Shown here piece by piece: positions 25,412-34,877 of a stretch of 64,000 nucleotides of DNA. How positions within the stretch are numbered: position 1 is the first letter of the stretch; each line of letters begins with the position of its first letter. A model generated the notes under the pieces. That model was given only the letters and a program-made list of their open reading frames with translations. It did not search any database and was not told the DNA's origin. The translations under genes and the position numbers were made by a program. The stretch covers positions 1 to 64,000 of the forward strand of contig NZ_JBEFNF010000002.1 in assembly GCF_040196175.1 (NCBI RefSeq). Direction: 5' to 3'. Source of the stretch: Halospina sp040196175. GTDB taxonomy: Bacteria > Pseudomonadota > Gammaproteobacteria > Pseudomonadales > Oleiphilaceae.

Positions 25412-27193
25412 ATGATTGAAGTTTTCAAACGCGTTAAGAGCGAGTTTAGCGAGCACGTGCCAGCGCTCGGTAAACTGCTGATGGACACCACCAGCCGGTA
25501 CCTGGATCCCCGGAACCTGCCCAGCACCGATACCTCGTTCCTGTTGGATGTCAGCTCCACCATGATGGATACCTTCCGCGAGGCGGCTGTCAATCCATCC
25601 AAGGCCTTTACAGACAACGTGGCATTGGCCCAGGGGTATGTGAAACTGTCACAGAATGTCGCGGCACGGCTGTTTGGCCGCCATCCTGAGCCGGTGATCA
25701 AACCGGACAAAAGCGACCACCGCTTCGACGATCAGGCGTGGGAGCGCAATCCGCTCTATTACGCCGTCCGCCAGACCTATCTGCTCAACGCCCATTATCT
25801 CCAGCAAATGGTGGATGATCTGGAAGGACTGAGCGAGCATAATCACCGCCAGCTCAGTTTTCTGACCCGACAGTTCATCAATGCCATGGCGCCGACGAAC
25901 TTCTTCCTGACCAACCCGGAGGCTGTGCGACGTTGCCGTGAGACCTGGGGGTTGAGTCTGGTTCGGGGGCTGGAAAATTTCCTGGAGGACATGCGCCGCT
26001 CCCGGCAGATGCTCAACGTCTCCATGACGGATACCGGTGCGTTCCGGGTGGGCGAGAATGTAGCGGTTACCCCCGGCAAGGTGGTGTACCAGAATGATCT
26101 GTTCCAGCTGATCCAGTACCAGCCAACCACCGAGACAGTCCACCAGCGCCCTCTGCTGGTGGTGCCGCCGTTCATCAACAAGTATTACATCATGGACCTT
26201 ACCGAGGAGGATTCCATGATGCGCTGGCTTGTTGCCCAGGGGCATACCGTGTTCATGATGTCCTGGGTTAATCCGGATGCCTCCTATGCGGGCACGACTT
26301 TCAGCGACTACGTGACCCAGGGGGTGCTGGAAGCGATGGATGCCGTGGAGGCCGCGACCGGTGAGCGTGAAATGAACGCGATCGGCTACTGCGTGGGAGG
26401 TACACTTCTGGCGACCACGTTGGCTCACCTCAAGAAGAAGGGCGAAGACGAGCGCATCCGCTCCGCTACCTTTCTGGCGACGCTTTTGGACTTCAAGGAC
26501 CCAGGCGAGATCGGCATCTATATCAACGAGAGCATCGTCCAGGCCATGGAGTCGTACATTGACCGGCTGGGTTATTACGATGGGCGCCTGGTTGCGTTCA
26601 GTTTCTCAACACTGAAAGAAAACAACCTGATCTGGTCGTTCTTCGTCAATAACTACCTCAAGGGCCAGGATCCGCTGCCGTTCGATCTTCTCTACTGGAA
26701 CTCGGACTCCACCAACCTCCCAGCGGCCATGTACAAGTTCTACCTGCGGGAGATGTACATGAATAATCGTCTGAAAGAGCCGAACGCCCTGGAGATCGCG
26801 GGAACCCCTATTGATCTGAGCAGCATTGATACGCCCTCCATGTTTGTTTCCGCGATCAAGGACCATATCGCTGTCTGGAAGAGCACCTACGCGGGCTATC
26901 GCCTGCCCCAGGGACGGAAGCATTTCGTGCTGGGAGAGTCGGGGCATGTAGCCGGGATCATCAATCCACCGCACGCCGATAAGTATGGCTATTACCTGAA
27001 CGACACGGAAGCGCAGGAGCCAGAAGCCTGGTTTGAGGAAGCGCATCGTCATCCGGGTTCCTGGTGGCCCCACTGGCAGGCGTGGGTCAGTGAGTTTCAG
27101 GGCGATGAGGTCGCACAGCGAATTCCCGGGGACGGGGCTCTTGATGTTATCGAGGATGCACCAGGGAGCTATGTGAAGCGCCGTATAGTATAG
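25412..27193 (+). CDS. phaC: Class I poly(3-hydroxyalkanoate) synthase
   Basis: Polymerises (R)-3-hydroxyacyl-CoA into PHA granules. The 593-aa protein has the N-terminal PhaC domain, then the alpha/beta-hydrolase core with lipase-like box GYCVGG (nucleophile C327), catalytic D484 (AIKDHIAVW) and H512 (GESGHVAG). Length and spacing match Cupriavidus PhaC1 (C319/D480/H508). ATG 25412 follows GAGGG; the TTG at 25406 is not needed. No PhaE or PhaR subunit is adjacent, as expected for class I. Confidence 0.95.
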   Translation: MIEVFKRVKSEFSEHVPALGKLLMDTTSRYLDPRNLPSTDTSFLLDVSSTMMDTFREAAVNPSKAFTDNVALAQGYVKLSQNVAARLFGRHPEPVIKPDKSDHRFDDQAWERNPLYYAVRQTYLLNAHYLQQMVDDLEGLSEHNHRQLSFLTRQFINAMAPTNFFLTNPEAVRRCRETWGLSLVRGLENFLEDMRRSRQMLNVSMTDTGAFRVGENVAVTPGKVVYQNDLFQLIQYQPTTETVHQRPLLVVPPFINKYYIMDLTEEDSMMRWLVAQGHTVFMMSWVNPDASYAGTTFSDYVTQGVLEAMDAVEAATGEREMNAIGYCVGGTLLATTLAHLKKKGEDERIRSATFLATLLDFKDPGEIGIYINESIVQAMESYIDRLGYYDGRLVAFSFSTLKENNLIWSFFVNNYLKGQDPLPFDLLYWNSDSTNLPAAMYKFYLREMYMNNRLKEPNALEIAGTPIDLSSIDTPSMFVSAIKDHIAVWKSTYAGYRLPQGRKHFVLGESGHVAGIINPPHADKYGYYLNDTEAQEPEAWFEEAHRHPGSWWPHWQAWVSEFQGDEVAQRIPGDGALDVIEDAPGSYVKRRIV

Positions 27194-27213
27194 AACCAAA
27201 AAAAGGACTGAAT

Positions 27214-29394
27214 GTGACAACAACAAAAACACATCAGAATTTCGAAAGCCTTCAGCAGTGTGTCGACGCCGTTATTGCGAAGGTGGGCAAAGACATCCGC
27301 CTGGGGTTACCGCTCGGGTTGGGCAAACCGGTGAACCTGGTCAACGCGCTTTACCAGCGCGCCAGGGAGGACCCGGCCTTAAAGCTGCATATCTTCACCG
27401 CCCTTTCCCTTGAAAAGCCATTGAGTGGCGAGTCTCTGGAACGTCGGTTCATGGCGCCGTTCGTCGATCGTGTCTTTAAGGATGTCCCGGATCTTGATTA
27501 TGTAATCGCTCTGCGACAGGGAACGTTGCCGGACAACGTCCAGGTCTCCGAGTTCTTTTTCAAGGCGGGCAGCTGGATCGGCCACAAAGAACAGCAACAG
27601 AATTACATCTGCACCAATTACACCCATGCGGTGCGCGACCTTATGGCTCAGGGAATCAACGTGGTGGGGCAGATGGTCGCACCGCATCCTGCCGGCGAGC
27701 AGCGTGTGAGCCTCAGCTGTAACCCGGATCTGTCCATTGACCTCATTCCTGTGATGCGCGAACGCGAGGCTGCTGGCCAGCCGGTTGCGATCATGGCCGA
27801 GGTCAACGACCGGTTGCCCTGGATGGGGCACCATGCGGACCGATCCATGGATGAGTTTGACTTTGTTCTGGCGGGCGATGACTGCAACCATCCGCTGTTT
27901 TCTGCGCCCAAGATGCCAGTTGTGCCTGAAGATCACATGATCGGCTTTTACGCCAGCTCATTGATCCGCGACGCGGGCACCCTGCAGGTGGGCATCGGTT
28001 CCCTGGGCGATGCCGTCGTCTACAGTACGCTCATGCGGCACCATGACAATGCGCGCTATGTCGAAGCCGCCGACAAGGTGGGGCTGGAACGCCATTTCCC
28101 CATCGTGAACGAGGTGGGCGGAACAGACCCGCTCCCCGATGGCCTCTATGGCTGCAGCGAGATGATGGTGGATGGATTCCTATACCTGCTTCAAGACGGG
28201 GTTCTGACGCGCGAGGTCTTCGAGGACGAGACACTGCAGCGTCTGATTGATGACGCACGTATCGGTAAACAGGTATCGATCCAGACCCTGGATACCCTGG
28301 TACAGGAAGGGCTTATCCGCTCTCCGTTGCGGGCCAGGGATCTGAGCTGGCTGCAGCGCTTTGGAATCCTCCGGGCGGAGTGCGGATTCAAGGGCGGCCA
28401 GCTGCTTGTGGATGACCAGGCCATTACCCCGGATCTCAACGATTCCGGAAGCCGTACGGCCATTGAGGCACACGCACTCGGCGAACGACTCAGTGGCGGG
28501 GTGGTGATGCATGGTGGCTTCTACATCGGGCCGGAAAGCTTCTATAAAGGTCTGCGTGAGCTGTCTGAGCAAGAGCGAGACAGTATTTCCATGACCAGTG
28601 TGTGTTTCATCAACCAGCTCTACGATCATGCCTACGGCGCCCAGTCCCTGAAACAGGCCCAACGGCGTCACGCCCGCTTCATCAATTCGGCCATGATGGT
28701 GACGCTCAACGGGGCCGCAGTCTCTGACGGCCTGGACAGTGGCCAGGTGCTCAGTGGCGTAGGCGGCCAGTATAATTTCGTTGCCATGGCCCATGAGCTG
28801 CCCGAGGGGCATTCGATCCTCACTTTGCGCTCGGTGCGCCACTCCGGGGGCAAGCCAGTTTCCAATATTGTTTTCAACTATGGACACTGTACGATTCCCC
28901 GCCACCTGCGGGATTTTGTCGTTACCGAGTACGGTATTGCCTATCTCAGGGGTAAACCGGACAGCGAAGTGTTCCAGGAGCTGATCAAGATCGCGGACTC
29001 CCGCTTTCAGCCTAACCTGGTCCGTGAGGCTAAAAAGGCTGGAAAAATACCCCAGGACTGGGAGGTGCCGGCGGCATTCAGTAACAATACGCCTGACCGT
29101 ATTGAGGCCATCATCGGTGACTTTCAGGAGTCCCATGAGCTGTTTCCGCGATTCCCGTTCGGTTGTGATTTCACTGATGATGAGTTGAAGCTGGGTAAGG
29201 TCCTTAAGGGTCTCAGGGCCAAAGGCGGAACAACCAGGGGACGGATCCAGCTGTTGCTGCAGGCCCTTCGGGCGCCCGAGCCCGATGCGGAGCAGTTACG
29301 CCTGCTGCAGCGCATGGGCCTGTCGGAACCTGATAGCTTGCGTAGCCGTCTGGAGAGGCGACTGCTGATGGTGGGCCTTTCCGCTATCGCTTAA
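27214..29394 (+). CDS. Acetyl-CoA hydrolase/transferase family protein
   Basis: A 726-aa member of the CoA-transferase family I/acetyl-CoA hydrolase group. The conserved C-terminal domain includes GVGGQYNFVAMAHELPEG, SNIVFNYGHCTIPRHLRDFVVTEYGIAYLRGK and DFTDDELKLGKVLKGL. The C-terminal domain predicts transfer of CoA among short acids. It is longer than the roughly 430-640 aa of simple members. GTG 27214 lies close to AAGGA and 20 bp after phaC, so co-transcription is likely. A role in supplying or recycling CoA for PHA metabolism is inference. Confidence 0.85.
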   Translation: MTTTKTHQNFESLQQCVDAVIAKVGKDIRLGLPLGLGKPVNLVNALYQRAREDPALKLHIFTALSLEKPLSGESLERRFMAPFVDRVFKDVPDLDYVIALRQGTLPDNVQVSEFFFKAGSWIGHKEQQQNYICTNYTHAVRDLMAQGINVVGQMVAPHPAGEQRVSLSCNPDLSIDLIPVMREREAAGQPVAIMAEVNDRLPWMGHHADRSMDEFDFVLAGDDCNHPLFSAPKMPVVPEDHMIGFYASSLIRDAGTLQVGIGSLGDAVVYSTLMRHHDNARYVEAADKVGLERHFPIVNEVGGTDPLPDGLYGCSEMMVDGFLYLLQDGVLTREVFEDETLQRLIDDARIGKQVSIQTLDTLVQEGLIRSPLRARDLSWLQRFGILRAECGFKGGQLLVDDQAITPDLNDSGSRTAIEAHALGERLSGGVVMHGGFYIGPESFYKGLRELSEQERDSISMTSVCFINQLYDHAYGAQSLKQAQRRHARFINSAMMVTLNGAAVSDGLDSGQVLSGVGGQYNFVAMAHELPEGHSILTLRSVRHSGGKPVSNIVFNYGHCTIPRHLRDFVVTEYGIAYLRGKPDSEVFQELIKIADSRFQPNLVREAKKAGKIPQDWEVPAAFSNNTPDRIEAIIGDFQESHELFPRFPFGCDFTDDELKLGKVLKGLRAKGGTTRGRIQLLLQALRAPEPDAEQLRLLQRMGLSEPDSLRSRLERRLLMVGLSAIA

Positions 29395-29437
29395 TACCCT
29401 GCCTTAATACCATCCCTGAACGGGCAATGTGAGCAAT

Positions 29438-29471
29438 CTGACCACCGATCATGGTGGTTAATGGTGGTCAG
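29438..29471 (+). terminator. Hairpin after the PHA operon
   Basis: CTGACCACC (29438-29446) pairs with GGTGGTCAG (29463-29471). A nested CCACC/GGTGG alternative lies inside. No T-run follows, so it may be a weak or Rho-assisted end of the PHA transcript about 45 bp after the stop. Confidence 0.5.
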
Positions 29472-29599
29472 TAAGTCCTCTCCCCAGATTTTGCATTGTC
29501 TCCAGATTGCTGATTTTTAACGATGTATCAGGGTAATACCGTATTGTTTGGTTGTTGACCTGTTGATTCATGGGGAATATAAGGCTATCCTTTATTTTA

Positions 29600-29617
29600 A
29601 TTGATCAGTCAATCAAT
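29600..29617. promoter_or_regulatory. Probable BetI operator
   Basis: ATTGATCAGTCAATCAAT contains the inverted repeat ATTGAT-N6-ATCAAT and lies nine bases before the betI start. It resembles the AT-rich TTGA..TCAA operators that BetI binds in the E. coli bet region. The site suggests autorepression of betI-betB-betA relieved by choline. Confidence 0.6.
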
Positions 29618-29625
29618 AAACGCTT

Positions 29626-30231
29626 ATGCCCAAAGTCGGAGTCCAGGAAGAACGCAGGCGCCAATTCATTGAAGCGACACTCGATGTGGTGGGTGAGCTT
29701 GGCCTGCAGAGTGCCACTATCGGTGCCATCAGCCGTACCGCGGGAATGTCCTCGGGGCTGATCAGCCATTATTTCGGTGGTAAACAGGCGTTGATTGAAG
29801 CAACGCTGCGTCAGCTGCTTGAAGAGCTGAAACTGGCATTGCTGGAACACACGCAATCCAGCTCCCTGACGTCGCAAAAGCGGCTAATGGCGATCGTGGA
29901 AGCCAACTACAGTGACTTTCAGCGTTCTGCGGCCACCACGCGCACCTGGCTCAGCTTCTGGGCACGAGCCATGCACGAACCAGGTCTGGCGCGGCTCCAG
30001 CACATCAACAACCGTCGTCTCTACAGCAACCTGTGTTACTCATTCAGGCAGCTACTGCCGCCGGAGGTGGCACGAGACGCAGCCAAGCAGACGGCGGGGC
30101 TGATTGACGGGTTCTGGCTGCGCAGTGCCCTTGGGCCCGATCAGGAACAGGGTTTTTTGGAAAGTGAAGCCCTGTGTAAAGCATTTATCAATAATACATT
30201 GAAACAGCACGGAGTCGAACCATGCCTCTGA
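29626..30231 (+). CDS. betI: Choline-responsive repressor BetI
   Basis: A 201-aa TetR-family regulator. The N-terminal helix-turn-helix (about residues 10-57, TIGAISRTAGMSSGLISHYFGGKQALIEATLR) and the body (FQRSAATTRTWLSFWARAMHEPGLARLQHINNRRLYSNL) match BetI throughout. It represses glycine betaine synthesis genes and releases DNA on binding choline. It overlaps betB by 10 bp, heading the betI-betB-betA order of many Gammaproteobacteria. A dyad operator is just upstream. Confidence 0.95.
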   Translation: MPKVGVQEERRRQFIEATLDVVGELGLQSATIGAISRTAGMSSGLISHYFGGKQALIEATLRQLLEELKLALLEHTQSSSLTSQKRLMAIVEANYSDFQRSAATTRTWLSFWARAMHEPGLARLQHINNRRLYSNLCYSFRQLLPPEVARDAAKQTAGLIDGFWLRSALGPDQEQGFLESEALCKAFINNTLKQHGVEPCL

Positions 30232-31685
30232 ACCGCTATCAGAATTTTGTGGCTGGCCAACCCATGGCCAACAGTACCGGTGAAACCTTCGAAGTGGTTA
30301 ACCCTGGAACGGGTGAAGTGATCTACGAAGTGGAGGTAGCGGACGAAGGCGTGCGTCAGGCTGCGCTCGAAAGTGCTCGCGAGGGATTTGCAACCTGGTC
30401 CGCCATGACCGGCATGGAGCGGGCCCGTATCCTGAACCGGGCAGTCGCTCTTCTGCGTGGGCGTAATGACGAGCTTGCGAAGCTGGAAGTGCTCGACACT
30501 GGCAAGCCCTGGCAGGAGGCCAGTGAGGTGGATGTGAACACTGGCGCGGACTCCCTGGAATTCTACGCAGGCCTGGCTCCGGCTCTGGAAGGCAATCAGC
30601 AGGACCTGGGTGGCGACTTCTATTACACCCGGCGCGAGCCCCTGGGCGTGTGCGCTGGCATTGGCGCCTGGAACTACCCGCTGCAGATTGCCTGCTGGAA
30701 GTCCGCACCGGCGCTGGCCTGCGGTAACAGCATGATCTTCAAGCCTTCCGAGGAAACGCCGCTGACGGCGCTGAAACTGGCGGAGGTCTTGATGGAAGCA
30801 GGCATGCCGGCGGGCGTGTTCAACGTGGTTCAGGGCGCCGGCGAAGTTGGCGCCTGGCTGAGCCATGAACCGGGCATCGACAAGGTCTCCATTACCGGTG
30901 AGGTAGGCACGGGCAAGAAGGTGATGGCCGGCGCCGCTACCACCCTCAAGGAAGTCACCATGGAGTTGGGGGGCAAGTCGCCGCTGATCATCTTTGATGA
31001 CGCTGAGCTCGATAACGCCGTTTCCGCAGCTATGCTCGCCAACTTCTATACCCAGGGTGAAATCTGCACCAACGGCACTCGGGTCTTTGTGCAGGAGGAC
31101 CTGTATCCGGCTTTCATCGAGAAGGTGCTGGAGCGCAGCCGAAACAACATTGTGGCCGGCGATACTCTGAATCCGGAAACCAATCTTGGTGCCCTGATCT
31201 CCAGCGGCCACAGGGATCTGGTTATGGACTATATCCGCAAAGGCATCGAAGAAGGCGCGACTCTGGCCTGCGGTGGTGAGGAACTGGCTCCGGCCGGAGT
31301 AGAAGGCGGCTACTTTGTGGCACCCACCGTATTCACCGGCTGCACCGACGATATGACCATCGTGCGCGAGGAAATCTTCGGACCGGTTATGAGCGTGCTG
31401 GCCTTCCGCGATGAGGACGACGTCATCCGTCGCGCGAATAATACTCAGTATGGCTTGGCCGCCGGTGTCTTTACTCGCGACATCAAGCGAGCGCACCGCG
31501 TCATTCACCAGATCCAGGCTGGCATCTGCTGGATCAACGCCTACAACGAATCACCCTCCGAAATGCCAGTCGGGGGCTACAAGCAGTCCGGCATCGGCCG
31601 CGAGAACGGCTCAGCGACCATCAATCATTACACCCAACTGAAATCCGTCTATGTAGGCATGAGGGATATCGAAGCGCCGTTCTGA
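30222..31685 (+). CDS. betB: Betaine aldehyde dehydrogenase
   Basis: Oxidises betaine aldehyde to glycine betaine with NAD(P)+. The 487-aa enzyme has the aldehyde dehydrogenase active site: E248 in ELGGKSP and nucleophile C282 in GEICTNGTRVFV, plus the Rossmann motif GEVGTGKKV. The N-terminal RYQNFVAGQPM and the ending INHYTQLKSVYVGM match BetB of E. coli and Pseudomonas. Second gene of the bet operon; translation is coupled to betI by overlap. Confidence 0.96.
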   Translation: MPLNRYQNFVAGQPMANSTGETFEVVNPGTGEVIYEVEVADEGVRQAALESAREGFATWSAMTGMERARILNRAVALLRGRNDELAKLEVLDTGKPWQEASEVDVNTGADSLEFYAGLAPALEGNQQDLGGDFYYTRREPLGVCAGIGAWNYPLQIACWKSAPALACGNSMIFKPSEETPLTALKLAEVLMEAGMPAGVFNVVQGAGEVGAWLSHEPGIDKVSITGEVGTGKKVMAGAATTLKEVTMELGGKSPLIIFDDAELDNAVSAAMLANFYTQGEICTNGTRVFVQEDLYPAFIEKVLERSRNNIVAGDTLNPETNLGALISSGHRDLVMDYIRKGIEEGATLACGGEELAPAGVEGGYFVAPTVFTGCTDDMTIVREEIFGPVMSVLAFRDEDDVIRRANNTQYGLAAGVFTRDIKRAHRVIHQIQAGICWINAYNESPSEMPVGGYKQSGIGRENGSATINHYTQLKSVYVGMRDIEAPF

Positions 31686-31763
31686 TGGCCTTCGCCCCAT
31701 GATTTTGGACCGCGAGGGGTGGGCTTCCAGCCCGCCCCGAGACGACAGATCCGGATAATCATC

Positions 31764-33449
31764 ATGAGTAAACACCAATACGACACCATCATCGTCGGTG
31801 CCGGCTCAGCCGGTTGTGTGCTGGCTAACCGCCTTACCGAGGACCCTCATCACAGGGTTCTGCTGCTTGAGACCGGCGGCAGCGACCGGAGTATCTTTAT
31901 CCAGATGCCCACTGCGCTGTCGATTCCGATGAACACCAAAAAGTTCGCTTGGCAGTTCCATACGGAACCCGAACCCTACCTGGACAACCGCCGTATGCAC
32001 TGCCCGCGCGGCAAGGTTCTGGGCGGTTCCTCATCGATTAATGGCATGGTCTATGTGCGTGGCCATGCAAAAGACTTTGATGAATGGGAAGCCCACGGCG
32101 CCGAAGGCTGGAACTACCAGAACTGCCTACCGTACTTCAAAAAGGCCGAGACCTGGGTGTTCGGCGGCGATACCTACCGGGGCGAATCCGGCCCTCTGGG
32201 TACCAACAACGGCAATAACATGAAAAACCCGCTGTACCAGGCGTTCATCGATGCGGGTGAACAGGCGGGGTATCCCGTGACCGAGGACTACAATGGTCAC
32301 CAGCAGGAAGGGTTCGGCCCCATGCATATGACCGTTAAAAACGGTCGCCGTTCTTCCACTTCCAACGCCTACCTTCGCCCTGTCATGAAACGCTCGAACC
32401 TGACCGTGATGACCGGTGCGCTGGTTCATAAAGTTCTGCTTAATGGTAAGCAGGCCGTGGGTGTGCGCTATGAACGCGGCGGCAAGGTGCATGATGTCAA
32501 GGCCAACAGTGAGGTCATACTGTCAGCCGGCTCCATCGGTTCGCCCCAGATTCTCCAGCTGTCGGGCATTGGCAACCGCCAGGTACTAGAAAAAGCCGGT
32601 ATCGAGGTGAATCATGAGCTGCCGGCAGTGGGCGCCAACCTGCAGGATCACCTGGAATTCTACTTCCAGTTCCGCTGCAAACAGCCTGCGTCGCTTAACG
32701 GCAAACTGAATCCGTTGAGCAAGGCGCTGATAGGAACCCGCTGGATCCTCAACAAGGATGGTCTGGGCGCGACCAACCACTTCGAGTCCTGTGCCTTCCT
32801 TCGATCCAAAGCGGGCGTTGAATGGCCGGATCTGCAGTATCACTTTCTGCCGGCGGCGATGCGTTATGACGGTAAGGAGGCCTTCGATGGGCATGGGTTC
32901 CAAGTGCATGTCGGCCATAATAAGCCGAAAAGCCGGGGCCACGTGTACGTACGCTCGCCAGATCCCAGAGCGGCACCGGAAATCCTGTTCAACTACCTGC
33001 AGCATGAAGACGATCGCGAAGGGTTCCGCGACTGCGTGCGCCTGACCCGGGAAATCATCCATCAGCCGGCGATGGACGATTATCGTGGTGAAGAGATCCA
33101 ACCGGGTGCGGATGCGACTTCTGACGAGGCCATTGATGCGTTCGTCCGCCAGGCCGTGGAAAGTGCCTACCATCCCTCCTGCACGTGCCCGATGGGCACT
33201 GATAAGCAGGCGGTGGTGGATCCGGATACCCGGGTTCACGGCATTGGTGGCCTGCGCGTAGTGGACTCTTCCGTATTTCCAACCATTCCCAACGGCAACC
33301 TCAATGGCCCCACCATCATGGTGGCCGAGCGGGCAGCGGATCTTATCCGCGGGCGTCAGCCTGAAGCACCGCTCAACGTGCCGGTGGGTATGGACGAGCA
33401 CTGGCGGGTCCGCCAGCGGGCCGGAGAGCCCGCGCGCGAGGTCCGCTAA
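31764..33449 (+). CDS. betA: Choline dehydrogenase (GMC flavoprotein)
   Basis: Membrane-associated FAD enzyme oxidising choline to betaine aldehyde. The 561-aa protein has the FAD motif DTIIVGAGSAGCVLANRL at residues 6-23, GMC signature 1 PRGKVLGGSSSINGMVYVRG, signature 2 GSIGSPQILQLSGIG, and the catalytic-region SAYHPSCTCPMG and DSSVFPTIPNGNLNGPTIMVAE. ATG 31764 is the family start; the upstream frame from 31719 adds no homologous residues. It follows betB by 78 bp. Confidence 0.95.
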   Translation: MSKHQYDTIIVGAGSAGCVLANRLTEDPHHRVLLLETGGSDRSIFIQMPTALSIPMNTKKFAWQFHTEPEPYLDNRRMHCPRGKVLGGSSSINGMVYVRGHAKDFDEWEAHGAEGWNYQNCLPYFKKAETWVFGGDTYRGESGPLGTNNGNNMKNPLYQAFIDAGEQAGYPVTEDYNGHQQEGFGPMHMTVKNGRRSSTSNAYLRPVMKRSNLTVMTGALVHKVLLNGKQAVGVRYERGGKVHDVKANSEVILSAGSIGSPQILQLSGIGNRQVLEKAGIEVNHELPAVGANLQDHLEFYFQFRCKQPASLNGKLNPLSKALIGTRWILNKDGLGATNHFESCAFLRSKAGVEWPDLQYHFLPAAMRYDGKEAFDGHGFQVHVGHNKPKSRGHVYVRSPDPRAAPEILFNYLQHEDDREGFRDCVRLTREIIHQPAMDDYRGEEIQPGADATSDEAIDAFVRQAVESAYHPSCTCPMGTDKQAVVDPDTRVHGIGGLRVVDSSVFPTIPNGNLNGPTIMVAERAADLIRGRQPEAPLNVPVGMDEHWRVRQRAGEPAREVR

Positions 33450-33569
33450 CCCCTTTCTCCTCCCCAGCGCAACCAGTGCTGACCAGGGCAGTCTGTAACG
33501 GCTCCAGGCTGTCCGGGAGGGGAACTATTGCCATAAAAAAGACGCCGCAACCAGCAAAGGAGTTGGTTT

Positions 33570-34772
33570 ATGTTAACCTGGTTAAGTATCGGACTGATAT
33601 TCACCTTTACCATGATCGCAGTGGTCCTGCTGCGGTGGGGCAACCTGCAGGTGGTAGGTGTTACACCGGTCCGGACATTCACGTTCATGGCCATCCTGTT
33701 TACCTCCGGGCTCGATGTGGGCCTGATCATGTTCCCGCTCACTGAGTTCGGTGGTTATTCGCAGGACTACAGTGTGACCAATCCGCTCGCCATTGAGTTC
33801 GGATTCTGGGCTTTTCTGATATGGGGATTCTACTTCCTGACCTGCTTCTATTTCTGCGTGATTGAGCCGCGGGTGAAGTTTTTCGAGATTCCCTTGGTCA
33901 AGGTCATCAACAATGTGGTGATCATTGGCACCTGTGCCTTTACCGCTTATCTTCTGCTGAAGAACCTGCCGTGGTATCTGCCGGAAATGGGCGAGAACCA
34001 GACAGCGCAGATGGTCTTCTACGGCATTGTGTTTGTTTCCATCGGCATGGCGGTCTACTCCAGTACCAGCCTCAAGTACGTACGGGTATTGAGTGTGAGC
34101 ACCAGCTGGATGTTCATCGGGCTGATCCTTCTTTTCTGGTATTTCGCGTTCATGACCGACAACGGAACCTTCGGGGATTTCACCAGTACGCTGAGCCTTC
34201 TGGGCGGGTACTTTGGCAATATTCACGAGTTCATGCTGCCGCTCAGTGATTATCACGCCTTCTATCTGTTCTGGTGGTTTGCCTGGTCTATTATGATTGG
34301 CCAGTTCACCTCGCGTTTTGTGGGCGGTCTCCGCACCTGGCAGCTGCTGCTGGCCATGCTGTTCCTGCCGTCAATCGCGATCGGCATCTGGTTTACTGTG
34401 CTGTACTACTACCATGTTGAAGAGATCGCCACTGCGGGGATCTTCAACGTGCTCATGGTCACAGTAGGCATCACCATGGTTATCAACTCCCTGGACTCGC
34501 TGATCCGGCTCTATACCGACAATCTGAACCTGACGGTCAAGCGTTTCGGCAAGTGGCCCTATTTTGCGGGGAACCTGGTAGCGATGATCGCTCTTACGCT
34601 GCTGTTTCAGCTGGAGTTCCTCAAGATCCAGTGGGTCGGGGCTCTGGTGATTGGTATCTATTTCGCGTGTCTGGTGTACATCATCACTCGTCATTGGGAT
34701 ACCGTGCGCAGCATCAACAGTTCTCCGGAAGAGAACAAGCTGGACTACAGCCTGGTCGATTCCGCGAATTGA
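33570..34772 (+). CDS. Divergent, short BCCT-like membrane transporter (candidate choline transporter)
   Basis: A 400-aa membrane protein with about ten hydrophobic helices and no signal peptide. Residues about 230-275 read HAFYLFWWFAWS...RTWQLLLAMLFLPSIAIGIWFTVLYY, which follows the BCCT core pattern (FYW.WW..W.PFVG.FIARISRGRTIREF...). The rest is poorly conserved and BCCT members are usually 500 aa or more with 12 helices. Its place directly after betA, where betT or betS often lies, suggests uptake of choline or betaine. AAGGAG is eight bases before ATG. The assignment is tentative; it may be another transporter-like family. Confidence 0.5.
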   Translation: MLTWLSIGLIFTFTMIAVVLLRWGNLQVVGVTPVRTFTFMAILFTSGLDVGLIMFPLTEFGGYSQDYSVTNPLAIEFGFWAFLIWGFYFLTCFYFCVIEPRVKFFEIPLVKVINNVVIIGTCAFTAYLLLKNLPWYLPEMGENQTAQMVFYGIVFVSIGMAVYSSTSLKYVRVLSVSTSWMFIGLILLFWYFAFMTDNGTFGDFTSTLSLLGGYFGNIHEFMLPLSDYHAFYLFWWFAWSIMIGQFTSRFVGGLRTWQLLLAMLFLPSIAIGIWFTVLYYYHVEEIATAGIFNVLMVTVGITMVINSLDSLIRLYTDNLNLTVKRFGKWPYFAGNLVAMIALTLLFQLEFLKIQWVGALVIGIYFACLVYIITRHWDTVRSINSSPEENKLDYSLVDSAN

Positions 34773-34877
34773 TGGTCTGAGGGCCCGTTGTGGCTGGAAT
34801 GACTGGATCACGCCTGAATCTTTCTGGTAGAAAAGGGTGTTATCCGGCATTTCAAAAACAACACAACGGAGCCCATC

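Noticed and set aside
28180..29136. 318-codon minus-strand frame opposite the CoA hydrolase/transferase
   Set aside because: The forward frame has clear family motifs; the reverse frame has none.
30141..31508. 455-codon minus-strand frame opposite betB
   Set aside because: Complement of a well-supported betB; no family pattern and no ribosome site.
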